From contig JAOANR010000006.1 in NCBI GenBank assembly GCA_030278955.1, positions 54,774,915 through 54,838,914 on the forward strand: DNA of 64,000 nt. The letters are read 5' to 3'. The stretch is from Hygrophila difformis. Lineage: Eukaryota > Streptophyta > Magnoliopsida > Lamiales > Acanthaceae. The position numbers and the translations under genes were made by a program. The notes beneath the pieces are model-generated. The model saw only the letters and a list, made by a program, of their open reading frames with translations, did not search any database and was not told the origin of the DNA. Shown here in pieces: positions 1-9,437 of the stretch (position 1 is its first letter; every line of letters starts with the position of its first letter).

Positions 1-2
1 TG

Positions 3-1850
3 GAAGAGGAGCCTACACGTAATCTAGCTTTCAAAGTTGAAGATGAGATTCAGTGCATCGACAATGAAGAGAAGGCTTACCTAACCAAGAAATTGGCAAG
101 GATGTTACAGGACAAGAGAGCCAAGAAGCTGAACTACAAGAAAGATGATAAAGGACGTTATCAGCGAGGTGTTTCATCATCCCGTGAACAACCTTCCAAG
201 CATAAGTCAGACAACTCCTATGATAAGAGGAAGGGTTATAAGAAGATGGAATTACCTGAAACATTCAAGAATTTAAAGTGTTACGATTGTGAAGGTGTTG
301 GCCATAAAGCCTCTGAATGCCCTACTGCTAAGAGAAGGGTTGGAAAAGCTCTTCAAGCTACCTTAAGTCATGGTGAGGTCAGTGGTTCTTCCAAGGAGGA
401 ATGAGATGACAGCGAGGATGAGGAGATGATAGCCTTTACTGTGAAAGATGTTGTTCTAACAACCGATGACACTCTGTCCAAACATTTGTCTGATACAGAG
501 TCTCATGAATCCGACAGTGATGCTAGTAGATATGATTATGATGAACTTCTTGCAGGTTATGAATCGGTGAAAGAAGATCATGTAGTTGCTGTTGCAGAGA
601 ACAAGAAACTGCTCGATCAGAAGGGAGATCTATTGGTTCTTATTGATGAGAAGGACGCTGAAATCACAAGTCTCAAGGATTCTTTGGTTGCTGTGACTAC
701 TGAGAGAGATACTCTATTGGAGGAAAACACTGCTTTGCTTGCCAAAACCCAGAAGATAGATAACATGGTTAAAGGCAAAGACAAGCTGGATGAGATCATT
801 AGTCAAGGGAAATCGCCATCCAATAGAGAAGGTATTGGGTACAGGCGCAACTCTAGACCTAACAAGAAATCTGCACCTACTTTTGTCCATGCAGGTACAC
901 TTGAGACTAGCTCATCCAAAGCGCTCGAGAAAGTTGATTGTCCAGAGTCCCCCAAGAAGAGCAAAGACTGCCCTTATTGTAAATTCCAAGGTCATCCTGT
1001 TCAACTCTGTCAAAGACTTACCCAAGATCTTCTTGGTGGTCGCCCGGTTGTTTGGCCATCGCTGGAACTACAGAAGCAGGTCAAACTTACTATGATGTGG
1101 ATTCCCAAATCCAAGATAGTCCCCAAGATGTGCCTTGTTGTACTTTCGGCTCAGAAAGGACCAAATGATGGTAAATGGTACTTTGACAGTGGCTGCTCTC
1201 GACATATGACTGGTAAAAAGGATTTTCTCCTTGACTATGTTGAATCTGATTGTGGGGAAGTACTCTATGGAAATGGAGCTCGTAGCAAAATCTGTGGATA
1301 TGGGAAAGCAAAAGGTGCAAACATGGGTTTCTTAACTACTGTGTACTATGTTGCTGATCTATCTACAAACCTTATCTCCATAAGTCAACTTTGTGATGAG
1401 AAATTTTTTGTTGGTTTCACTAGTGCGGATTGCATGGTTATTGATCCCGCTTACAATTGTGTTATTAAAGGAGTTCGATCATCTAACAATTGTTATGTCT
1501 TAAAGCCTGCTGTGGAATCAGTCTTTTTGTCTCAGGTTGAAACTGCAAAGTTGTGGCATCAAAGATGTGGGCATATGAACTACAAATCTCTTATCCAACT
1601 TAGCAAGTCTGGCGTTGTTCGAGGGTTGCCCAAACTACAGAGCAAAGCCAAGGTAGTCTGTGGTGCTTGTGCTAAGGGTAAACAAATTCACTCCTCTCAC
1701 AAAGTAGTGGATACCATTCAGACCACAAGGTGCCTTGAGCTGTTGCACATGGATTTGATGGGACCAACAGAAGTGCCAAGCCTAGGTGGTAAGAGGTACA
1801 TTTTTGTATGCGTTGATGTTTCTCTCGTTATACTTGGGTTGATTTCTTAA
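3..1850 (+). pseudogene. copia gag-protease-integrase N-terminal region (broken)
   Basis: One reading frame is open from base 3 to 1850 apart from a TGA at 402-404. The first part ends in a CCHC zinc knuckle (CYDCEGVGHKASEC, 279-320), the nucleic-acid-binding part of Gag. After the TGA come an acidic stretch, a heptad-rich coiled-coil segment (about 540-800) and a second knuckle-like motif (CPYCKFQGHPVQLC, 967-1008). Next is the retroviral-type aspartic protease around WYFDSGCSRHMTG (1177-1215), where DSG is the catalytic triplet. The GAG-preintegrase H-H-C-C motif (WHQRCGH...CGAC, 1555-1670) follows. The frame is lost near base 1818, where one base appears missing in the first catalytic-Asp region of integrase. 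The start codon lies outside the window. Confidence 0.88.
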
Positions 1851-2903
1851 AATCCAAAGATGAGGCTGTTTCAGTGTTCTCTAAGCTATCTTTAAAGATC
1901 ATGGCTGAAAAGGATCTCAAGATAGGGCGTATTCGATCTGATCATGGGAAAGAGTTTGAAAATCAGTTGTTCGCACAACTCTGCAACAACCTTGGTATTG
2001 CTCATGAATATTCAGCCCCCCACACTCCACAACAGAATGACGTGGTTGAGCGTAAGAACCGTACTCTACAAGAGATGGCTCGATCTCTTCTCCATGCTAG
2101 TAATCTTGGGAAACGTTTTTGGGCTGAAGCTGTAAATATCTCTTGCTACATCATTAATCGAGTATACATGCGACCTCAGACAACCACTACTCCGTATGAG
2201 ATTTGGAGAGGAAAGACTCCCAACATTTCTCATCTTCATGTCTTTGGAAGTATGTGCTATGCTTTGAAGGATCGAACTATTGTCAAGAAATTTGATTCCA
2301 AATCTGATGAAGCCATTTTCTTGGGATATTTAGTGGACTCAAGAGCCTACCGTGTTTACTTGAAGAGAACTTCAAAGGTTATTGAGACTATTAATGTTGT
2401 CTTTGATGATGCTAATCTCTCTGCAGGCTCAGTCTCTCCTCATGATGATGATGATCCTATTCGGATTATTCCTCATGTCTCCTCCAGTGCAACTCCTGAA
2501 GTAATGCCTCCCTCCGATCCTATTGATGTTTCTAATACTGAAGAAGGTGATCCAGATGTTGATACAACTGGTGAACAACCTTCAGCTCCAGATTCTCCTA
2601 AAAGGCGAGGTCCTAAACGTGGTCCACGAGCACCTAAGTATCACTCCAAGGATGATATTATTGGCGATCCCTCTGGTCCTAGAGAGACTCGAGGTCATCA
2701 ACTAAACATCTCTGAATTAGCAAATATGTGTTTTCATATTATGCATTGCTTTGTTTCATCTATTGAACCTAAGAATGCTAATGAGGCTTTGCAAGATGAG
2801 TTTTGGATAGCTGCAATGCAGGATGAATTGCTACAATTCAAACGCAATGATGTTTGGGAGTTGATGGAACAACCAACTGGAGTAAATGTCATTGGCACTA
2901 AAT
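1820..2903 (+). pseudogene. copia integrase core and linker (broken)
   Basis: After the frameshift near 1818, the integrase continues in the next frame. The core is recognisable from RSDHGKEFEN (1939-1968, second catalytic Asp) through QQNDVVERKNRTLQEMARS (2029-2085, containing the catalytic Glu). The C-terminal region includes RVYMRPQTTTTPYEIW and LHVFGSMCYALK. A low-complexity, Pro/Asp-rich linker (about 2400-2700) leads into the start of the RT domain. Near 2903 one G appears missing in the conserved GTKWVF motif, shifting the frame again. It would normally be one part of the Pol polyprotein that inserts cDNA into chromosomes. Here it cannot be translated with its neighbours. Confidence 0.88.
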
Positions 2904-4280
2904 GGTCTTTCGCAACAAGACTGATGAACATGGAAAGATTATTCGCAATAAGGCTCGCTTGGTTGCACAAGGCTTTACTCAGATTGAAGGCCTGGATTAT
3001 GATGAGACATTCACCCCTGTCGCTCGCATCGAGGCTGTAAGATTATTACTTGCTCTCTTGGTTTTAAATTGTATCAAATGGACATCAAAACCGCTTTTCT
3101 GAATGGCTACATCAAGGAAGACATCTATGTGTCTCAGCCCATTGGTTTTGAATGCCCTGATCATCCTGACTATGTTTATAAGGTCAAGCGTGCTCTTTAT
3201 GGTTTAAAGCAGGCTCCACGTGCCTGGTATAAACGCTTGTCTACATATCTCTTGGATAAAGGCTATGTGCGTGGTAATGTTGATAAGACGTTGTTCGTAC
3301 AACGTACAAACAACCATCTATTGGTCGCACAGATTTATGTGGATGATATTGTTTTTGGCTCTACTTCAGATGATCTTCGAGATGCTTTTGTACACTCCAT
3401 GCAAACTGAATTCGAGATGAGTATGATAGGTGAGCTCACATTTTTCTTAGGGCTACAGATTAAGCAAACTTCTAATGGGATCTTTCTTAATCAAGAGAAG
3501 TATGTTGGCACCATGCTTCAGAAATTCAAAATGGAAGATTGCAAGATTGCCAGATCAGCCCTTGGTCAGCATGACAAGATTACCAAAGATGAATCTGGGG
3601 TTTCTGTTAATAAAAAAATGTATCGAAGCATTATTGGAAGCCTCTTATATCTCACTACTAGTCGTCCGGATATCTCCTTCAGTGTTGGTGTGTGCGCTCG
3701 TTATCAATCAGATCCTAAAGAATCTCACCTTCGTGCTGTGAAAAGGATCCTTCGATATATTAAAGGTACGCCTGGCCTTGGTCTCTGGTATTCTAAACGG
3801 TCATCCCTGGAGCTAATTGGTTATACAGACTCTGACTGGGCCGGTTGTTCTGACAACCGAAAATCAACCACTGGTGGTTGCTTTTATCTTGGACAGAACT
3901 TAGTCAGCTGGTATTCTCGTAAGCAAAATGTTGTTGCTTTATCTACTGCGGAGGCTGAATATATTGCTGCTGCTCATTGTTGTACTCAATTAATTTGGAT
4001 GCGTCAAATGCTTCTGGATTATGGTATTTCCTTGGATGATTTCCTTATTCACTGTGACAACACCAGTGCCATTAATATTTCCAGGAATCCAGTCCAACAC
4101 AATCGGAGTAAACATATTGACATTCGATTTCACTTCATCCGAAATTTGGTTGAAGATGGATTATGCAAGATTCAGCATCTCTCGTCGTTGGCACAACTCG
4201 CAGACATCCTTACGAAGAACTTGGAGACTTCTCGATTTGAGTCCTTGAGGCGCAGTTTGGGCCTCTGTTTTTCTCACTAA
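2902..4280 (+). pseudogene. copia reverse transcriptase and RNase H (broken)
   Basis: RT starts in one frame (about 2902-3055, with [21 protein letters not shown]). It changes frame at a small deletion near 3055-3066, then runs open from 3069 to a TAA at 4278-4280. Visible are [27 protein letters not shown] and the catalytic YVDD box (3338-3349). The RNase H domain carries DSDWAGC (3829-3849), STAEAEY and HCDNTSA, and the usual copia C-terminus LADILTK (4198-4218). Everything downstream of the last frameshift is open, so the damage is confined to a few sites. Confidence 0.9.
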
Positions 4281-4493
4281 TCGGGTATGTCTTGGGCGGG
4301 CCACTGCTTTACTTGGCTTTTTCTTCTTTAGGCCCAGGCCCAGGCCCAGGGGGAGAATCTCTTAAACCGATTGAGACGGTTGCCGGTTCTAGAAACTACA
4401 CAACGCACGTCTCCACTCTCTCTCTCCCCAGTCGACTCTGCGATTGCTCCCGTTTTCCCCTCATTGTTGCGAAATTTGAAATTCTCTCTAGTA

Positions 4494-6167
4494 ATGGCGT
4501 CTCCCTCCAGCTCCAATATCAATCCCGATGACGTCGTTGATGCCCAGCCACTCGCCGTTGATGAATCACTCTATAAGGCTCGTCTTGCCGCCGAACAATC
4601 GCCTGGAGATGATCAGTTTTAGGACGCTCAGGAAGACGTCGATGCTGCTATCGATGACTACTTTGCTGCTGACCCTGATGACGCGGATATGGAAGTCCAT
4701 CCTAACACTGAGAAGGGTACTAACCCTCAGCCTACTTCGGACAATGTCGAGACTCCATCGGTTGGCGCAGATCCAAAAGCGGATGTTCCAACAACAGCAA
4801 ACCCTAGTACGGGTGCTGGAAGTTCAACATCTCCTCCGGTCCCTGCCCCTGGTGCATCTCCGTCCGCTCCTGTCCCTCCTGGTGCCAGTTCACCTCTTTC
4901 GCCTTCGGCTGTTGCAACTGGAGATGGGTTGTTGATGTTAGACCCCGAGTTGAATGCTCCGCCTCACCCTGGGACTGCACAGCAAGTTCCATTTGGCGGG
5001 TCGCCTACTGAGGATGTTCCAACTCCTGAGGAACAACCATCTCGACCTGATACTGATGATATCCCTTTGGATGAGATACGGCGATCACTTCGTGAGAAAG
5101 GGAAACGCAAGGCTGTTCCGACATTGTCCAAACAACCTTCGAAGAAGAAATCCAAGAAGGGCACTCCTAAGAAGAAGTCTGCCCCTGTTCTCAAGGAATC
5201 CGATGCCCATTCTCCTCTGTATTTCTCCGCTGATGGAGAAAGGTATGCCTTGGAAACCCTTCACTCTCGTGGTTTCATATCTGAGGAATGTTATGTGCAT
5301 CCATATTATGATCAGATTGGTTTTTCTGAATATTTAGAGAAGAAACATCTTTCTGTTTGGGCTACTTCCCTTAAGCGTTATTCACCTACTGTTGTTCGAG
5401 AATTCTATGCCAATTTGCATCCTGATATCCTTGATCCTGTTTCCCCTTGGTATTGTAAGATTTATCTTCGTGGAGAGTTGTTTGATCTTACTCCCTCTGT
5501 TTTCAATGAGTTGTTGGAACTACCTACCAACACTGACATGAACAACCTCTTTAATCTGCTTAATGCTGAGCTAGCTACTATAGCCTCTACTATCTCTGCT
5601 TCTAAAAAATCTGCTTTTGGTAGACGTGCTATGAGTCCTTCAGACCTTTCTATGAAATTCAATTGTCTGTTTAGGATTGGTGCTTCCAATTTCTTACCTA
5701 CATCAAATGCTAGCCAGCTTAGTTCTCATATGGGTAAATTCCTGTTTTCCATTGATGAATGTCCTGAGATCCTTAACTATGGTTACCTGATCATTAAGCA
5801 TATGTTGAGGTTCTCTCATGACAAAATAGAGAAGAATACCCAGTTGCCTTATCCTGCTCTCATCACCCTATTTGCCCATTCCTGCCACTTGCTTGCCTCT
5901 AATGAAACCTTCATTAAAGTCAAGAAACACTTACCTTCTGATAAGCTTAAAGGTCTTCATAATGACTTCAAGCTTGGCCCTCAAAAGCTTGGATCTGCTC
6001 TAGTAGATCATATCAGAACTGAGCTGCAACAGGTTGAAAAGGAACTAGGCATTCTGAATGACAAGCAGATGGGCTTGAAGAGGAAGGTTCGAAAGCTGGT
6101 TGCCCTACTTCCACATTCTTTTGATGCTCCAGCTGAGGGGGAGGATGATTCTGAGGGAACTCCCTGA
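4494..6167 (+). pseudogene. copia ORF3 (plant transposon-associated protein), one in-frame stop
   Basis: ATG at 4494-4496 begins a frame that runs to TGA at 6165-6167 with a single internal TAG at 4620-4622. It lies about 210 bp after the pol stop and ends about 350 bp before the PPT, the place Sireviruses carry an env-like or extra ORF. The N-terminal third is Pro/Ser/Ala-rich and disordered. A Lys-rich basic patch follows (about 5095-5190). The C-terminal part has the YSPTVVREFYANLHPDIL motif (5380-5433), typical of the putative plant transposon domain (I believe Pfam Transposase_32). The last 60 residues look coiled-coil. No signal peptide or convincing membrane segment is seen. Function is unknown. 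A homologue sits in the second copia element. Confidence 0.7.
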
Positions 6168-6510
6168 TCTGCCAAGTAAGGGGGAGTGACAGTGGAAAGG
6201 ATTGCAGGGGTGCTGATTGTTTTACTGATGTTGGAACAACTTTGTGTATTTCTGGTTTTCAGACTATGGATATTCTGGTTTTCTGTATTTGGTGGATATT
6301 TTGGTTTTTCTCTGATCTGTTATTGCTGAATACTCTCATGGATATTGGTATGGGATTATCTTTATGAATAGATGTTTTTGGCTATGCTTGTTCTTCTTCA
6401 GCTCATATCGTTTGTGGCATGCTTATTTGTTGAGATTCTATTGCTCTCTGATTTTATGACTCTATGTGCTTTCTCCAATGTTTTGACTACTTGGCCCGAT
6501 CATCTCCACA
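6168..6510 (+). other. copia 3' untranslated region
   Basis: This T-rich stretch lies between the ORF3 stop and the polypurine tract. I see no ORF or RNA gene. It repeats short words such as GGATATT and TCTGGTTTTC. Confidence 0.5.
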
Positions 6511-6521
6511 AAGGGGGAGAT
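6511..6521 (+). other. polypurine tract of copia element 1
   Basis: The purine run AAGGGGGAGA plus T abuts the TGTTAGGGAT that starts the LTR. This is the expected site for plus-strand DNA priming. The other copia element has an equivalent tract, GTGGGGGAGA. Confidence 0.85.
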
Positions 6522-7338
6522 TGTTAGGGATATTTTTAGTATTGTGAAGATGTTCGTCATTTTGGCCGTTGTTGCAACATCATGTCAACAACGCTTTATT
6601 ATCTTCACTGGAAAAAGCACAGGATAGTACAGTGACGTGGCATTTCCCCTAGCAGGCCTTAGAAGGGTTTTTGATGGGCCTTAAACCCATATAAATACCT
6701 GTCTTCGTCCTTGAGGGTGTAGGAGAGTTTGTAGCCGCAATCACAGTCTACTTTACAGAGAATTAACAGCATCAAGAGCTGTGATTATGGCGAATTGAGA
6801 GCTGCTGAAGAAACCCCCTGGTTTACGTTGTTTGCAGAAGGCACCAACAACCATCCTGCTGCTGGTATATCTTTACCTGTTGTGTCTTCTACATTCTTTA
6901 TGGGGTAATTGGGATTGTGTTTAGGCATTTCCTAGATTATTGTTTTGTAAACACAATCCGTGTGTATTGTAGGTGTCTTAGCACCATTGAGCTTAATTTG
7001 ATTGATTAGCTAGGTTCCTCAAACACCACCTTAATACCTGCCGGTGAATTGCTTGCATTTGAGTAGATAGTTGATGCTCCCTTGTGTTCTTCTAGTCTAT
7101 TTGGGTAGATAGGAAAGTTCATTGAAATGTAAGGGTATGTAAGGTGTGGTTGACTCTTGTTCAATCGGTTTGGTGGAGATCTAGTAGAATCCCTGGCTTG
7201 GAGCCCCCAGATGTAGATCAGTGGATCGAACTGGGTGATCAAATTCCTTGTGTTCTTATTTTATTCCGCACTCTGTTTTGTGTTTGCCTCTGGTTGTGGT
7301 TTGCAGGTTGTTGAGACATCGCTCAAACAACTCTTACA
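6522..7338 (+). repeat. 3' LTR of copia element 1
   Basis: The LTR starts TGTTAGGGAT right after the PPT and its best end is ...CTCTTACA, giving TG...CA ends and 817 bp. The length agrees with the 829 and 832 bp LTRs of the related element at 32-52 kb. A block at 7204-7257 is strongly similar to the U5 of that element. The 3' border is inferred from the CA end and this alignment, because the partner LTR is off-window. Confidence 0.75.
6690..6697 (+). promoter_or_regulatory. TATA box in copia LTR
   Basis: TATAAATA lies 168 bp into the LTR. It precedes a C/T-rich stretch suitable for an RNA start about 30 bp downstream. By position it is the Pol II promoter of the element. Confidence 0.55.
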
Positions 7339-7453
7339 GGGTTTACGTATTCTGATTGGGCTTGTCAAGAAACATAATTAATGAATTATTTAATTTAGAC
7401 ACCACTTTATATTGTGTATATATGCATTTGGGCCTTTAAATATTTATACATTG

Positions 7454-7624
7454 GGGATGTGGACTTAGCCCAACTGGTTAAATCCCTTGATTTCCAACAG
7501 AATGTTGAAGGTTCGATTCTCCATCGGCCCACTATCCCTCCCTTTTATTCCCCTTTGTAATCCTGTGGCATGGACTTCCACCACCTCTATCACAGGTCTT
7601 CAATGGCTCATTCAAAAAAATAAA
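7454..7624 (+). mobile_element. tRNA-derived SINE
   Basis: A 171-bp unit with a Pol III internal promoter: A box TAGCCCAACTGG (7466-7477) and B box GGTTCGATTC (7510-7519), about 32 bp apart as in tRNA-derived SINEs. It ends in an A-rich tail. It is bracketed by 16-bp duplications, AAATATTTATACATTG at 7438-7453 and AAATATTTATATATTG at 7625-7640, which match at 15 of 16 positions. The TSD makes a chance resemblance to tRNA unlikely. The family is not one I can name. Confidence 0.75.
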
Positions 7625-7640
7625 AAATATTTATATATTG

Positions 7641-8065
7641 AGCTCAAAATCATAAAAATATACTAAAAAAATTTTGAAAAATGGGATCCAAAAATTGGGG
7701 GCCTATGGGCCTGCTAGCCGGACCTGGAAACGAGGTATAATGTATGAACGTGTCACAGCGCATGGCCTACTGATCAAACAATAACAACAGAAACCATAAA
7801 ATAATCCCAGAAAATTTGCAATACATATCCGGCCGATAAACCTTGTAATAGTATAACTAAGTGGCCACCGGCCCAATATAAAATGACAAAAATCGTTATC
7901 AAGAACCAAGTGAGTACTCATGGGGATAACACAAAAATCGTAATCAGGAACCTTGTAATAGTATAATAGAATAAATATTTATTATCAGGCCCGGTAGTAT
8001 CAATTACAAAGAGACATTTTGCACATGGCCCCAAAAAATTGGGGTTCATTTTTTTAGAAAAAGGT
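7641..8065. other. host intergenic DNA
   Basis: No gene is seen. The phrase CCTTGTAATAGTATAA occurs twice (about 7843 and 7952) and ACAAAAATCGT..TCA also twice, suggesting an old short local duplication. Confidence 0.4.
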
Positions 8066-8067
8066 TA

Positions 8068-8332
8068 CTCCCTCCACATTAAAAATTTTTTATTACATTA
8101 CATATTTTCACGCAATCCAATACATATTTTAAATATTAATATCTCAAATTTCTTAAAATAAAAAATTATAAAACTTTAATATTATGAAACTATGTGATTA
8201 GACGAATCTAACAAGATCTCACTTAACTATGTTTTATCTTATGTAACTGTGTGAAAAAATCAATCAAAATTATTCAATGAATAGTGTTTACTATGCAAAT
8301 GTTAACATTATTATATTCAAATAAGGAGGAAG
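8068..8332. mobile_element. Stowaway-like MITE
   Basis: A 265-bp AT-rich element begins CTCCCTCC and ends GGAGGAAG, imperfect terminal inverted repeats of the Stowaway (Tc1/mariner) type. It is flanked on both sides by TA (8066-8067 and 8333-8334). The interior phrase ACGAATCTAACAAGATCTCACTT recurs, diverged, in the LDH intron and near 52.9 kb. It has no coding capacity. Confidence 0.75.
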
Positions 8333-8344
8333 TATGTAATTTAA

Positions 8345-8810
8345 TTTTTTTTTTATAACATTGACACTTATGTATCGGCAAAGATGTATGGGAGCCAAGT
8401 CACACAAATTTCAAATAGAGATATAAGAGAGGGATAGGGGGCCGGTGAGAATCGAACACACAACCATAAAATTGGAGTTAGGGAAAATGACCATTAATTT
8501 TTTTTTCTAAATATTTTTATTTACCTTTTTGCATTCTTTTACTATTTATAAAGAAATTTATAGGTCGTTGATACATTTTGCGTATTAGGTACTTCTCTAA
8601 AAGAATATTAAATTTAAGATTTTTTTTTTCATTCTTTTACTCTATATAAAGAAATTTATAGGTCGTTGATCCATTTTGGGTATATAGACAATACGTCTTT
8701 TAAGTGCAAAACTTAAAAATAATGCCCATGGCTGTTTATTAAGTGTAATTTGTGTGGTTTAGACTCCCACACACCTTTGCCGACACATAAGTGTCATTGT
8801 TACCAAAAAA
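8345..8810. mobile_element. fold-back MITE with long terminal inverted repeats
   Basis: The left arm (8345-8410) and right arm (8745-8810) are inverted copies over about 60 bp, centred on TGACACTTATGT.TCGGCAAAG. Inside, about 55 bp is directly repeated with a spacing of 98 bp (8532 and 8630, both containing AAGAAATTTATAGGTCGTTG). At 8400-8480 it holds an inverted piece resembling the B-box half of the SINE at 7454. The superfamily is uncertain. T-runs at both ends obscure the TSD. Confidence 0.65.
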
Positions 8811-9437
8811 CAATGCCCCTGGCTGATTATTTTGAATTACATGTCTTGTGTCCCAAGAAAGTCATCAACATAATAAAAATCAAACCGACCTTATTTTTCT
8901 TGTTCCCAAAGTTTCAAAAATAATTGATGAACGAACTTAGAAATTAAGAAGGGGAAAACGAAAGTTCCATTGAGTTGCGAATGACTTTAGTTTCCATTCA
9001 TACTAGTCAAAATATATTAAATAGCCCATGGTAATAACCAAATCTTTCCAGATATTCTTTCAATCGGGGGGGGCACTATTAACTTTCACACATAGAGCTT
9101 TAAAATCCCCAGAACTTTCTAATCTTCCATGTTTCCTGGCGCGGCTAATTACAATTCCTTAACTTATGATGCATCAAAGTCATGGTTTCACAAAAATCGG
9201 CACATTGTATTAGATAAATCGTGTTTTCACATTAAAGTCTTCTTAAAAGAAGCATAAGTTGCGTACCCTTCCCCCACGTGCCCTTCACGTCATTTCGGAT
9301 CCATCTTTCTTCCCTCCATATATCTGACCGTTTGAGTCACCCCTTCTTATATATAAACCCTGAAAACCCTTCCATTCGTCCCATCTCTTCTCACAAATCA
9401 TACATTGTCAATCTATATTATACTATATTCCATCACT
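8811..9437 (+). promoter_or_regulatory. LDH upstream and promoter region
   Basis: Host DNA leading into LDH. A G-box CACGTG is at 9275-9280 and a second ACGT core (ACGTCA) at 9287-9292. A strong TATATATAAA lies at 9348-9357, so the transcript should start near 9380-9390 and have a roughly 50-base leader before the ATG at 9438. G8 occurs at 9066-9073. ACGT elements would fit stress or ABA responsiveness, which is inference. Confidence 0.6.

Larger units (their letters stand above)
1..7338 (+). mobile_element. Ty1/copia (Sirevirus-like) retrotransposon, 5' end outside window
   Basis: The visible order is gag CCHC knuckle, coiled coil, second CCHC-like knuckle, aspartic protease, integrase, reverse transcriptase, RNase H, a separate ORF3, a polypurine tract and a 3' LTR. 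Integrase before RT defines Ty1/copia. The extra ORF after pol and the long gag with coiled coil fit the Sirevirus (SIRE/Maximus) branch. The 5' LTR and primer site lie before base 1, so the target-site duplication cannot be checked. The bases after the LTR are GGGTT. Stops and frameshifts make it a dead copy. Confidence 0.9.

Noticed and set aside
4494..6167. Retroviral-type envelope gene
   Set aside because: Sirevirus-like ORF3s are often called env-like, but I see no signal peptide, cleavage site or clear transmembrane helix, so I describe it only as ORF3.
7466..7519. tRNA gene
   Set aside because: A and B boxes are present, but no cloverleaf with acceptor stem closes around them, and flanking TSDs plus an A-rich tail show a SINE.
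9405..9437. Earlier in-frame start for LDH
   Set aside because: The upstream extension would use a non-ATG start and lies in the expected 5' UTR just after the TATA box. ATG 9438 gives the normal plant LDH length.
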